Assembly (NCBI GenBank): GCA_041392165.1
Contig: JAWKMN010000008.1
Coordinates: forward strand, 62,001 to 126,000
Length of the DNA: 64,000 nucleotides
Source: Arenibacter sp041392165
Lineage (GTDB): Bacteria > Bacteroidota > Bacteroidia > Flavobacteriales > Flavobacteriaceae
Direction of reading: 5' to 3'
Position 1 is the first letter of the stretch. Every line of letters starts with the position of its first letter. Positions 17,965 to 26,980 of the stretch are shown one piece after another. Position numbers and translations under genes: made by a program. Under the pieces are notes generated by a model. That model ran no database searches. It was not told the DNA's origin and worked only from the letters and a program-made list of their open reading frames with translations.

Positions 17965-18255
17965 ATGATCATGAAACTTTATAATCAACTATTGAACGAA
18001 TTTAAAAAGGAGCAAACAGGGTATTCCACCATTGCCATCATCGGCCAAAGCTGTATTGGATCCATTGCCGCCATGGTAATCCTTATGAACCACATGCCGG
18101 CAGCATTGAAATTTACCTTGCTTTTTCTGGTAACAATTCTATGCATGGCCTATAACGGTGCCGTTTTGGCCAGATTAAGCCCTAAAATCACCTTTAACCT
18201 ATTGGTTTTAAGCGTACTTTTCAGCGTACTGACCATTATAGGGATCCATATTTAA
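17965..18255 (+). CDS. Small membrane protein of the NO-detox cluster
   Basis: A 96-residue protein with a short polar N-terminus and three predicted membrane helices (about 23-43, 48-66, 75-95). It lies 12 bases after the hemerythrin gene and 3 bases before the ferredoxin gene, so it is in the same operon. I do not recognise the family. A second Met two codons downstream (17971) is an alternative start. Confidence 0.65.
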   Translation: MIMKLYNQLLNEFKKEQTGYSTIAIIGQSCIGSIAAMVILMNHMPAALKFTLLFLVTILCMAYNGAVLARLSPKITFNLLVLSVLFSVLTIIGIHI

Positions 18256-18258
18256 TAT

Positions 18259-18597
18259 ATGAAACCGGAACCCTATACTTTTACTTATATAGATGAATAT
18301 GGGGATACCAATTCTGCCACTTGCAGGCCTAATGAATACCATAGCCTCATGGAGCTTCTTTTTGACAAGTACTTGCAGGAATGGGGAGATTGCAAAGGCA
18401 GGGCATGGTGTGGAACATGCCATATACACATTCTTGAAGGCACTGTAAGTTGCAAAATGGAACAGGATGAAAAACATACCCTATCCCTATTGGGCGATGC
18501 CTCCCCACAAAGTAGATTGGCATGCCAAATCCCGGTTAATGCGGAGCTACATAATTTGGTTTTTAGAATAATAACGGAAAATGATTTCGGAATATAA
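18259..18597 (+). CDS. [2Fe-2S] plant/adrenodoxin-type ferredoxin
   Basis: A 112-residue protein with the cluster ligands C45-x5-C51-x2-C54 and C89 (in RLACQIPV), the standard spacing for one [2Fe-2S] cluster. It would deliver electrons to a neighbouring enzyme. In this operon the dioxygenase-like protein or a di-iron protein are candidate partners; this is inferred from position only. Length and fold are normal for the family. Confidence 0.88.
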   Translation: MKPEPYTFTYIDEYGDTNSATCRPNEYHSLMELLFDKYLQEWGDCKGRAWCGTCHIHILEGTVSCKMEQDEKHTLSLLGDASPQSRLACQIPVNAELHNLVFRIITENDFGI

Positions 18598-18643
18598 TTG
18601 TCCGGAAACACAAAGGCAATAGATTATGGATATCAGCACAACT

Positions 18644-18876
18644 ATCCGAAACTTTAGAAAATAGACCGCTTCGCTTTTAGAACCAAGAACACAGACTCTG
18701 TTGATTTTCAACCGACCAACGTTTCGTTCCTTTAATAAAACCGAACTTTTTGCAAAAAAGATAAATTCGAAAAAAAAAGATGACGCAACAAAAGAGGAAC
18801 GCCTGGAGTTCTGATTTTCAGTAATCTATCTTCTATATTCTGGCAGTGCAACGGTCTATTTTCTAAAGTTTCGGAT
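18644..18876. mobile_element. MITE-like element with 25-bp perfect terminal inverted repeats
   Basis: The 25 bases at 18644-18668 recur exactly inverted at 18852-18876, enclosing 183 bases without a coding frame. A further GATATC word flanks both sides in mirror position (18629-18634 and 18885-18890). Inside, partly complementary words suggest a folded transcript. No transposase is present and no clear target duplication is seen. The element fills most of the 403-base gap between the ferredoxin and globin genes and could be a non-autonomous transposon or a structured RNA. Confidence 0.65.
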
Positions 18877-19000
18877 GCTTATGGGATATCATGTGCGGTC
18901 CCAAAGGGTGGCCAACTACTACATCAAATGGCCAATTATGATAAAATTCAAATTCAACGGACTACCTTTACGGTGTTCCCCAAGCAATTAGATCAGGATT

Positions 19001-19399
19001 ATGTTGTTAAAATCAGAAATTAAAGAGAGACAGGATGTAAACCTTTTGGTGGTCAGTTTTTATGCCAAGATCAGGAAACACCAAATATTGGGGCCCATTT
19101 TTAATGGCATCATAGAGGACTGGGACAGTCACTTGGAGCTATTGACCGATTTTTGGGAGAGTCAATTGCTCTTGAAACGAAAATATATGGGCAACCCCAT
19201 AGCGGTACACCAAGAGGTAGACCAGAAAATGAACCATACCATTACTCCGGAACATTTTGGACTTTGGCTGAACGAATGGTTTGCCACCATTGATGAACTT
19301 TTTGAAGGGGAAGTTGCATGGATTGCAAAAAACAGGGCCCAGAAAATGTCCACCATGCTATATATGAACATCTATCAGCACCGGTCCCGGAGCCATTAA
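19001..19399 (+). CDS. Group III truncated hemoglobin
   Basis: A 132-residue 2-on-2 globin. The FYAKIRKHQILGPIF segment and the ITPEHFGLWLNEWF segment, containing the proximal heme His, match group III truncated hemoglobins. These globins are proposed to bind or detoxify NO. The gene ends four bases into the convergent membrane-protein gene (stops overlap at 19396-19399). It is separated from the rest of the NO cluster by the inverted-repeat element at 18644-18876, so its promoter may be independent. Confidence 0.88.
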   Translation: MLLKSEIKERQDVNLLVVSFYAKIRKHQILGPIFNGIIEDWDSHLELLTDFWESQLLLKRKYMGNPIAVHQEVDQKMNHTITPEHFGLWLNEWFATIDELFEGEVAWIAKNRAQKMSTMLYMNIYQHRSRSH

Positions 19400-20612
19400 A
19401 CTTTGGTCTTAAAGCCAACAGTGCGGTACGTCCACAAAACCAAAAGCACTGCCAGCGGAATCAATATACTTCCGCCCGCCAGGAGCTTTGCATAATCTTC
19501 AAACATAGGCCAACCCAACCATGCCGCCATCCCCCTGTAAAAAATTAGGGCTTCGGTAAGTAGAAAACCGCCCAAATACAGTGTCATGGCCTTTTTGGAC
19601 AGTTTTATCAATCCAAAATATTCCAGAAAGAAAAATAAGCCCAGGCTAATTACCCCAAGAAGGTCCAATGTAAATAGCCAATAGTAAAATCCAAGACCGT
19701 AGCTGCCAAATTTGCAAAGAAGGGCCAAGCGGTAAGCCATTGCAAAATCATTTTAACCAACAGTAGGGCGGTTACCAACTTTAAAACATAAAACTGAAGT
19801 CGTGAAAGCGCTGATTGCAATACTAGCTTGCTCCCTAGACAGGTGTTTATCAGAATAAAAAAGCCCGTTAGTTGCAATACAGCACCAAGACCTCCCAGAA
19901 GGTAATATATTATTGGAGGTTCTGTCCACAGGACCGACAGAAAAAAACTCAGTATAATTCCCGGAACGGTAGTCCATAAAAAATACCTAAAGGTCTTAGC
20001 GGAAATATAAATGTTAAGGTATTCCAATACGTACCATAAGAGTCCCGCAAGTGCCAAGATCATCCATCCGTTGTACTGAAAGTGCAAATAGAAATATATT
20101 GCCAGTCGGTACCATATGGATTCAGGGCCCAAAACCGTCATAACGGCACCTAGGGACCAGGGGCCTATACTAGAGCCTATCATAAACCAAAGGGCATACT
20201 TCACACAGATGTAGGCCTTGGTTCCCTTAACGGATATGGGAGCATATTTTATAAAAAAAGCGGAAAACCAATAGGAAACCAAAAGGAACAAGGTAGAAAA
20301 TATTATGGAAAATAGGGCATACCCCTGAAAGGGAAAAGACAACAACATACCCAATAAACAAATCTGGGTAAACCAAAATATCTTACGGTACCTGTTGTCC
20401 AAAACCTGCTTGTCCATAAAAAGATGGTACAAAAGGGTAGTAAGGGCAACATATACCCAGCCCAAAAGTGCTATATGGGAATGTGTATGAACCATAAAAC
20501 GATAATTGATGGGCATCGGGGCCACTGGAAAGGTCCTCAACAACACCCCTAACAGGGCGGCCAATAAAAAATAGCCTAGGGATATTTTAATATGGGATTT
20601 GGCAGTAAACAC
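19396..20612 (-). pseudogene. Polytopic heme-copper-oxidase-I/NnrS-like membrane protein, one frameshift
   Basis: Two overlapping frames join to one protein of about 405 residues if one G is added to the CCCC run (plus strand) at 19653-19656: the first frame ends GYLHWTFLG and the second continues VISLGLFFFLEYF. It has about 11-12 membrane helices. The MVHTHSHIALLGWVYV segment near residues 40-55 and LHFQYNGW have the His-rich look of heme-binding helices in cbb3-type subunit I and NnrS-like proteins. It is the last gene of the nos operon, 17 bases after NosY. The assignment to a subfamily is tentative. The lesion may be real or a homopolymer error. Confidence 0.7.
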
Positions 20613-20629
20613 TTAATAATAAGGTACGA

Positions 20630-21412
20630 TTAAAAATCCTTTCTTTTGGCAACATAGCCCAGACGCCAAACGGGGATGGCCGTCCATAGGAACAGCATAA
20701 AGATAGACATAAAAAGCCCAAGATCGGTCCCAAAAAACTGCTTAAAAATAGCTCCGGTATACCCCAGGAGCGCAGAAATATCCAGTTTTAACAGAATTAA
20801 GGTCCTGGAAAGGTCTATAGGATTGAACATCGTGACAATCAAGGAAAAGGTATCCAAGGGGTACTCCTCAAAAACAATTAACGACATGAGAAAGAGTCCG
20901 TCATAAATTACCGCCCAAAACAACCAGACCAGAACGGCATATCCAAACCCCTTGATCTTATTCTCATTGGAAAGGGCAATATTGAAGGCAAGTGCGGTAA
21001 AAATCAGCGTTAAGAACGCACCCGTAATCAATAACAGTGAAAAATCCCAAATGGCATTACTTTGGAACAATCCGTACAAGGCAAACGGAATGCCCAGGCC
21101 CAATATAAGGCTTCCCGTTAAGGAGCCCGCAACCCCAAAATATTGGCCCAGAAAAATAGAGGATCTTTTTATGGGCTGCGCCAAAAGTAGCTCTGTAAAT
21201 TCCTTGGAATTGTAATAATACATTACCCCAAATATAGTCCCGATCAAAGGCACCAATACAATGATGACGTTCATTAGGGTAATCACGGCCTTGGACAGTT
21301 CATTGTTCAAAAACAGCAGCACAAAGCCCAATAACAGATAAAACAAAAAATAAACGTAACTCCAGCGGCTACGTACCAGGTCGTAAAAACTATATTTCAA
21401 TATCTTGATCAT
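20630..21412 (-). CDS. nosY: Nos ABC transporter permease NosY
   Basis: With the start at 21412 (MIKILKYSFYDLVRSRW) the protein has 260 residues and six membrane helices, the size of NosY permeases (ABC-2 type). With NosF and NosD it forms the complex needed to mature the CuZ centre of nitrous oxide reductase. Its start overlaps the end of nosF by 23 bases, indicating translational coupling. A longer frame to 21451 is possible but lies inside nosF. Confidence 0.88.
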   Translation of the reverse strand: MIKILKYSFYDLVRSRWSYVYFLFYLLLGFVLLFLNNELSKAVITLMNVIIVLVPLIGTIFGVMYYYNSKEFTELLLAQPIKRSSIFLGQYFGVAGSLTGSLILGLGIPFALYGLFQSNAIWDFSLLLITGAFLTLIFTALAFNIALSNENKIKGFGYAVLVWLFWAVIYDGLFLMSLIVFEEYPLDTFSLIVTMFNPIDLSRTLILLKLDISALLGYTGAIFKQFFGTDLGLFMSIFMLFLWTAIPVWRLGYVAKRKDF

Positions 21413-22115
21413 GGCTGTTATAGGTTGATATGGCCGCAATGGCATGTTCAAAATTGCTCTGTCCCGTTTTGGTCTTTAATTCCGAAATACTGCCCTTAAA
21501 GTAAATTTTACCTTCAAGCAGGTAAACGATCTGGTCGGAAACCTCTTCTACAAACTGCATAATATGGGAGGTGATCAAAAAAGTCTTGCCCTTGGCCTTT
21601 TCTTTAAAAATAAGTTCCTTAAGGCGGATCAGTGCCAAGGGATCCAGACCATTGGTGGGTTCGTCCAAAATAATCAAAGGACTGTCGAACATAAAGGTCA
21701 ATACAAGGTTTACCTTTTGTTTGGTTCCCCCTGAAAGGTTGCTCAATTTTTTATCCAAAAAAGGCTCCAATCCAAATAGATCGATCAACTTTTGCTCATT
21801 ACTAGGTTTCTGTCTAATATCCTTTATCATGGCTATTAATTCCTTGACCCTAAGATTTCCCGGAAAATTTGCAATTTGGGGAAGGTAATTTATGTCTTGA
21901 CGATACTTCCATTTATTTTTAACAGGGGAATCCATCACGGATAGGGTCCCTTTGTTGGGAAGTACCATTCCCAATAATGTTTTTATCAAAGTAGTTTTAC
22001 CCGAACCATTGGGTCCCAGGATTGCAAAAATTCCACCTTGGTCAATATGGAGCTCCAATCCGGCCAATACCACATTTTTACCAAATTTCTTATGTAGGCT
22101 TTTAACCTGTATCAT
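21390..22115 (-). CDS. nosF: Nos ABC transporter ATP-binding protein NosF
   Basis: A 241-residue ABC ATPase: Walker A LGPNGSGKTT, signature LSGGTKQK, Walker B IILDEPTNGLDP, and a C-terminal extension. It powers the NosDFY complex during NosZ copper-centre assembly. Its start overlaps the nosD stop by four bases (ATGA), and its end overlaps nosY. Assignment to NosF rests on this strict nosDFY order. Confidence 0.93.
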   Translation of the reverse strand: MIQVKSLHKKFGKNVVLAGLELHIDQGGIFAILGPNGSGKTTLIKTLLGMVLPNKGTLSVMDSPVKNKWKYRQDINYLPQIANFPGNLRVKELIAMIKDIRQKPSNEQKLIDLFGLEPFLDKKLSNLSGGTKQKVNLVLTFMFDSPLIILDEPTNGLDPLALIRLKELIFKEKAKGKTFLITSHIMQFVEEVSDQIVYLLEGKIYFKGSISELKTKTGQSNFEHAIAAISTYNSHDQDIEI

Positions 22116-23350
22116 TTATTTTTTTTCATTAAGGGTTTTGCATCAACTAATTCGTCCGGGGTAAAAACAGGGGACACTTTTTCTGAAAAATCAATTATAT
22201 CCATAAAGAGGCTACGCAGGAGAATTATGGTTTCGGGGGTTTTGTTTACGATATAGGAAAATAATTTTACCGGTCTGTAGGGAATATCCCCAGTGCCGTT
22301 CCTATCCAGATCGTAACCAGTATAATCGCTCCAATAGTTTTCCTCAAAAATATTATCGTTCAAATTACTATTGTAGGCCAGATCAAAGGAATTGTACATA
22401 AAGTTATTATGGATAAAGGTATTGGAATAACAGGCTCCACGTACTTTTATGGCCCAACCATTTTTTATGAAGTCATTTTTTGAATAATGTATCCGATTGG
22501 ATCCTTCAATACTGATACCCACCGTATTTTCCTCAAAGGTATTGTCTATAATTTCCGCATCATTGATTTCCTTTAACAACACGCCAAAGGAAGTGGCGCC
22601 CCAATTCTTTTTAAACGTATTGCCCAGCATTTTTATTCTTTTGGAAAACATGACCGCTACCCCTGCGCCATTATTCTCAAAGGTATTGTCCTTATAAATG
22701 TCATCATTGGAGAACATAAAGTGCAGTCCATAGCGAAGATTGTCCGAACTAATGTTGTTTTCAATGATAATATTGTCCGAGAACTCCAGGTAGATGCCGT
22801 CCCTTACATGCTGAACAATATTGCGCTCCACAACTATATTTTGCGAATACCATAATTGTATGCCGTTCCCCGAATTGTATTCGTCCACGGCATCCCCAAT
22901 TATTTTGTTGTGATATACCCTTCCGTTCCTGCTCTTCTCCAAATAAATACCGAAAAATAGCTTTTCCAGCACCACGTTCTGAATTAGAAAATTTTCGCTC
23001 TCCACCACCCTGATAGCGGCATAATCCGTGGTATAACTGGTACCAACGTTAATAATGAAGAGGCCGTCTATGGTAACGTTGTTTGAAACTATGGTTATGA
23101 TCTCGCCATTATCCCCACCATCGATTACGGGATAGTTTTCCCCAATAATGGTCAAGGGTTTGGTTATTTGAATATTAAATTCCCTGTAGGTTCCTTTTTT
23201 GATCAATAGGGTATCAAAATCTGCAGCCACGGCTATGCCCTCCTTTATGGCTTTCACCTCACAGGATCCGCAGACCGTAATAGTCCCGGCCCATAAATTA
23301 CTGCCAAGGAGACAGGATAGAAAACATAAAAATACCCCGATCTTTCCCAT
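22112..23350 (-). CDS. nosD: Periplasmic NosD, right-handed beta-helix
   Basis: A 412-residue protein with signal peptide (to about residue 21) and repeated beta-helix rungs rich in N-x-I patterns (for example ENNISSDN, NTFENN), the CASH/NosD fold. NosD links the NosFY transporter to NosL and NosZ during CuZ assembly. A Cys pair (CGSC, 27-30) lies just after the signal. Length is typical. Confidence 0.93.
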   Translation of the reverse strand: MGKIGVFLCFLSCLLGSNLWAGTITVCGSCEVKAIKEGIAVAADFDTLLIKKGTYREFNIQITKPLTIIGENYPVIDGGDNGEIITIVSNNVTIDGLFIINVGTSYTTDYAAIRVVESENFLIQNVVLEKLFFGIYLEKSRNGRVYHNKIIGDAVDEYNSGNGIQLWYSQNIVVERNIVQHVRDGIYLEFSDNIIIENNISSDNLRYGLHFMFSNDDIYKDNTFENNGAGVAVMFSKRIKMLGNTFKKNWGATSFGVLLKEINDAEIIDNTFEENTVGISIEGSNRIHYSKNDFIKNGWAIKVRGACYSNTFIHNNFMYNSFDLAYNSNLNDNIFEENYWSDYTGYDLDRNGTGDIPYRPVKLFSYIVNKTPETIILLRSLFMDIIDFSEKVSPVFTPDELVDAKPLMKKNK

Positions 23351-23356
23351 ATTACA

Positions 23357-23671
23357 TTACCTAATGATCAGAAATTTGGAATTTTCTTCGGCGGACACCC
23401 AATGTGGTACATCTTTGGGAAAACTAAAATGTTGTTGCCCACTAATGAAATAGGATTTGCCTTTGATATGAAAGATGATCCTTCCTTCCAAAACAATTAA
23501 TTGGGCATCGCGAGAGGCGATGTGTTCGGGAAAAACAGCACCCTTTTCCAAACTAATATTCAAAATTTCCAAAGCATCCGTTTTTACCAATTTATTTACC
23601 TGAAGCTTATTGTATTCCTGATTTTTTATCTGATCGTTTATGGTGTACATCATCATTGTTTTTTGGGCCAA
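23357..23671 (-). CDS. Single-domain cupin in the nos operon
   Basis: A 104-residue cupin with the first motif around PEHIASRDAQLIVLEG and the second around FPKDVPHW. It lies between nosL and nosD, 6 bases before nosD, so it is co-transcribed. The first motif resembles that of the cupin fused to the dioxygenase-like protein at 15365 (PEH-x4-A-x-IVxxEG), so the two may share a ligand or metal. The likely start is one of three Met codons at 23656-23650. The role in nos expression or maturation is unknown. Confidence 0.8.
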   Translation of the reverse strand: MAQKTMMMYTINDQIKNQEYNKLQVNKLVKTDALEILNISLEKGAVFPEHIASRDAQLIVLEGRIIFHIKGKSYFISGQQHFSFPKDVPHWVSAEENSKFLIIR

Positions 23672-23763
23672 TTATTTCCTAACATATTTAAACGTCAAAA
23701 GAGAATCATAGGCCTGTTCCACTAGACCTTCCAGAGCAAGCCCTTGGACTACTTTTTGAAGGG

Positions 23764-24198
23764 CTATAAATTAAATCTAAGTTTTAATTGTTCCCAGGTC
23801 AAAAAGTCCCCCTCATACGTCATTAGAGCATCCTTCGCTTCCTGTTCCGTCTTAAAGGCCGTTAAAAATTCCCCCATGGGACTGGGAATGTGTTCGCTGA
23901 TCAAATAGATGGCTTTAGTGGCATTTATCAATTCTCCCGGTTGATTGTAATCGTTGACCAAATAAAGGGCCACCTGTTTCTGGTCTATGTCTTTGAGATG
24001 GTTCATCATACATTCGGAAGAATCGAACTTAAAGGCCTTACCCTTATCCGTAACAATTTCAGCGGCATGCTGCCGGTCCACTATGGTCATACTGCAATAA
24101 TGACAACCATCGGATCCATAGGCAATGGGTTTAGGGCCTACGTTACAGGAAGATATCAACAATAAAAATAAAAACACCGCTATTCTGTACTTCATCAT
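23764..24198 (-). CDS. nosL: NosL copper chaperone lipoprotein
   Basis: A 144-residue lipoprotein (lipobox Cys18) with the NosL signature: C32-x2-C35-x-M37 (GCHYCSMTI) and the SECMMNH segment (C63-M64-M65). NosL delivers Cu(I) to apo-NosZ together with NosDFY. It is in the middle of the nos operon between a membrane protein and the cupin. A second Met at 24195 is an equal start. Confidence 0.9.
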   Translation of the reverse strand: MMKYRIAVFLFLLLISSCNVGPKPIAYGSDGCHYCSMTIVDRQHAAEIVTDKGKAFKFDSSECMMNHLKDIDQKQVALYLVNDYNQPGELINATKAIYLISEHIPSPMGEFLTAFKTEQEAKDALMTYEGDFLTWEQLKLRFNL

Positions 24199-24207
24199 AT
24201 CTTAAAA

Positions 24208-24852
24208 TTATGCAGTAACCGGTTTTTTAGATGACCGTTTCACCCCTGATCTTGTACTCTTCCAACCCAAATAGGATGCCGCCAATGTTAGGGACATTCC
24301 AATAAACATCATGTAGGCACCGGTACTGGGAAGGGAAGTTACATCAAAATTCAACATTTTTTGATATCCCAACAAAGGTGGTTTATAGGTCATAGGGGTT
24401 CCATCCTCATTGACAACCTTAATAATGGCATGTGGATCCAAGTTGGAACCATAATCGGTAAGCCATACATTAAAGTCGTACATCCCCAAAACGCCCAAAA
24501 CGGACATCAAAACAAACCAGCCCATAAACCATTTAAAATCTACTTTTCCAAAGAATCCCGATAATCCTATAAGTACTCCAAGTACCACCATTCCTATAAT
24601 AACCTTGGGAAAAACATCAAATTCCCACATTTCACCGGATTTTGGTATGGTCTTCATACCAATATAATGATTCAATCCGTCTATATTCTGTAAGTCGAAT
24701 TCAGAGACTCCCTGAATTCCCGAAATATGAATATTCATGCCCAATGGTTCTGGATATTGGGGCGCTCCCAACATTATATTCCACAAAGGAAAGGCAAACA
24801 ATCCCAATAAAAATAATGGGCCAATGATCATTATTAAACTTGCATTTTTCAT
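24208..24852 (-). CDS. Nos-cluster membrane protein, four helices
   Basis: A 214-residue protein with four membrane helices (about 7-29, 85-104, 109-128, 178-196) and a periplasmic loop containing several conserved-looking Gly/Asp residues. It sits between nosZ and nosL, the place taken by an accessory membrane protein in other clade II nos clusters (NosB in Wolinella). Whether this is an orthologue cannot be decided here. A role in electron supply or NosZ maturation is inferred. Confidence 0.7.
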   Translation of the reverse strand: MKNASLIMIIGPLFLLGLFAFPLWNIMLGAPQYPEPLGMNIHISGIQGVSEFDLQNIDGLNHYIGMKTIPKSGEMWEFDVFPKVIIGMVVLGVLIGLSGFFGKVDFKWFMGWFVLMSVLGVLGMYDFNVWLTDYGSNLDPHAIIKVVNEDGTPMTYKPPLLGYQKMLNFDVTSLPSTGAYMMFIGMSLTLAASYLGWKSTRSGVKRSSKKPVTA

Positions 24853-24921
24853 TTCCTATTATCATTTTATTAATTACAAATCGAAAAATGTTTTGGATGG
24901 TCGTCCTTTCTTCAACTTGTT

Positions 24922-24958
24922 AAAAAAGCGGGCAGTTTCTTAAACCAGACCCGCTTTT
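24922..24958 (-). terminator. Intra-operon terminator after nosZ
   Basis: AAAAAAGCGGG and CCCGCTTTT pair around a 17-base loop; on the minus strand the stem is followed by TTTTTTA. It lies between the nosZ stop (24985) and the next gene (24852), and probably lets nosZ mRNA exceed that of the maturation genes. Confidence 0.8.
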
Positions 24959-24984
24959 CATTTTAAAACTAGTAATAAGTAATC

Positions 24985-26946
24985 TTAATCACCCAGGGAC
25001 CAGGAAAGCCCTATATTCGAATTTGCCGGTGAAACCCTAACATAGCCCTGCATTTCCTGGTGCAATGCCGAACAGAAATCGGTACAATAAAACGGCCATA
25101 CCCCAACTTGTTTAGGCTCCCAAATAATGGTCTTGGTCTGACCCGGCATAATCAATAACTCCGAAGTGTTGGCGCCTATTATGGCAAAACCGTGCGGTAC
25201 ATCAAAGTCCTGCTCTTGGTTCGTTATATGAAAATATACTTTGTCGCCCACCTTGATTCCTTCAATATTATCCGGTGTAAAATGACTTCGGATCGTTGAC
25301 ATATAAACGTGTACATTCTTACCATCGCGCACTACTTTGGCATCTGCTGCCCCTAGGGTAGCGTAAGGGTGTTTATTATCGGCCAGTTTATAAAACTTTT
25401 TCGATTTGGGGGCCAGAAGTTCTGCTGGTATCCCTGCGGCATAATGTGGCTCGCCATGAGTGGGGAAATCATATAGAAGCTCCATTTTTTCACCGGAGAT
25501 ATCATAAATCTGAGCCGAGTGTTCCATCTCTGGACCAACTGGCAAATATCTATCTTTTGTAATCTTATTAAGTGCTACTACATACTTGCCAAAAGGCTTT
25601 CTCGAATTCCCCCCTGGAATCATCAAGTGGCCTACAGAGTAATAGGTAGGTTTTCTATCGATCACCTCCCAGGTCCCTAATTTCCATTTTACAACTTCAG
25701 AAGAAATAAAAAATGTTGTATATGCATTCCCTTCGGCATCAAACTCGGTATGCAATGGTCCAAGACCGCCACTTTTTACGGTTCCGGCCAGCACGTCCTC
25801 AAATTTTAGGATTGGGATGCCATAAGCCTCACCATCAAATTTTTTACCCTCAATGGCAGCAATCATATTATCAAAGGAATGTATGGTCAAGTCCGCAGAT
25901 AGTTTACCATTACCAATAATATATTGTCCCGAAGGGTCTACGTCACAACCGTGGGGAGATTTTGGAGTTGGCAGAAAGAATACGGCACCGGGTACATCCA
26001 ATGGGTTTACCGTAAGAACTTCCTTTTTCATGGTACTTGTTGCGGTATGCGTGGACTCATCATATACATTATGTGCATAATTGGCGGGCATTTTTGTTCC
26101 TCCGCCATTGTTAACATACTCTTCCACTTTTTTCCAGTTTATGGCAGCAATGAAATCCTTGTCGTTCTGAGAAGAATTCACTTCTTGTAATGTACTGGCC
26201 TCTTCGGTATTATAAGTAGTAAAAAAGAACCAACCATGCGATTTACCGCGTCCTGGATGCGATAGATCATAGTTGAACCCTGGCATTATGATTTGGAATT
26301 TAATATCCATATGACCGCTTTCGGGCTCAATACTAATGAAGGATATGGCTCCTTGAAAGTTTCCCTTATATTGGTTTATGGGCATATCACGTTGTGGAAC
26401 AGGCACCGAAAAACGTGTTCCGGCCACCACATATTCAGAATTCTCCGTAACAAAGGAGGAACTGTGGTTACCGGCACTATTGGGTACTTCAATGATTTCC
26501 TCCGTTTCAAAGGTTGTAAGGCTTATCCTTGCAATCCTTGGTGTGTTATTGCCGTTTATAAAGATCCATCTTCCATCCAGTTCCCCGTTGGTCTGACTAA
26601 TATCAGGGTGGTGGGCATCATCCCACGGTACAAACCCATGAGAGGTGTTCAACATAGGCTTTGTTTCTTCGGAATAGCCATAACCCGAGGTTGGAAATTG
26701 GGAGAATACGGGAATTTCCTTGAACATACGTCCAGATGGCAGGCCATAAACGGTTAGGTTACCACTATATCCCCCCGAAAAAAAGGCGTAAAACTCGTCG
26801 TGCTCCCCAGGGGCCACATAGACTTTTTCGGCATTGCTCGAATTTAATGCTCCAGAAGAACCCTTGCCCTGATTACCGTTACCGCAACTAGTCAGTAAGG
26901 CAGCAAAGCCCAAGAATCCCATTACTAAATAGGTATACTTTTTCAT
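24985..26946 (-). CDS. nosZ: Nitrous-oxide reductase, clade II (Sec-type lipoprotein)
   Basis: A 653-residue enzyme that reduces N2O to N2 with two copper centres. The N-terminus is a Sec/SpII signal with lipobox Cys21 (LLTSC), not the Tat signal of clade I. The beta-propeller carries the DDAHHPDIS CuZ ligands (His112, His113) and further His residues, for example HGCDVDPSG and HTEFDAEG. The C-terminal cupredoxin holds the CuA motif C621-x3-C625-x3-H629-x2-M632. All hallmark ligands are present, so the enzyme should be functional. Electrons probably come from the lipo-cytochrome c two genes upstream. Confidence 0.97.
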   Translation of the reverse strand: MKKYTYLVMGFLGFAALLTSCGNGNQGKGSSGALNSSNAEKVYVAPGEHDEFYAFFSGGYSGNLTVYGLPSGRMFKEIPVFSQFPTSGYGYSEETKPMLNTSHGFVPWDDAHHPDISQTNGELDGRWIFINGNNTPRIARISLTTFETEEIIEVPNSAGNHSSSFVTENSEYVVAGTRFSVPVPQRDMPINQYKGNFQGAISFISIEPESGHMDIKFQIIMPGFNYDLSHPGRGKSHGWFFFTTYNTEEASTLQEVNSSQNDKDFIAAINWKKVEEYVNNGGGTKMPANYAHNVYDESTHTATSTMKKEVLTVNPLDVPGAVFFLPTPKSPHGCDVDPSGQYIIGNGKLSADLTIHSFDNMIAAIEGKKFDGEAYGIPILKFEDVLAGTVKSGGLGPLHTEFDAEGNAYTTFFISSEVVKWKLGTWEVIDRKPTYYSVGHLMIPGGNSRKPFGKYVVALNKITKDRYLPVGPEMEHSAQIYDISGEKMELLYDFPTHGEPHYAAGIPAELLAPKSKKFYKLADNKHPYATLGAADAKVVRDGKNVHVYMSTIRSHFTPDNIEGIKVGDKVYFHITNQEQDFDVPHGFAIIGANTSELLIMPGQTKTIIWEPKQVGVWPFYCTDFCSALHQEMQGYVRVSPANSNIGLSWSLGD

Positions 26947-26980
26947 TGTTTTTGATTTTATTGTTTATTGAGTTCTATAA

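Noticed and set aside
18644..18876. Complete insertion sequence
   Set aside because: There is no transposase frame between the inverted repeats; only a non-autonomous element is possible.
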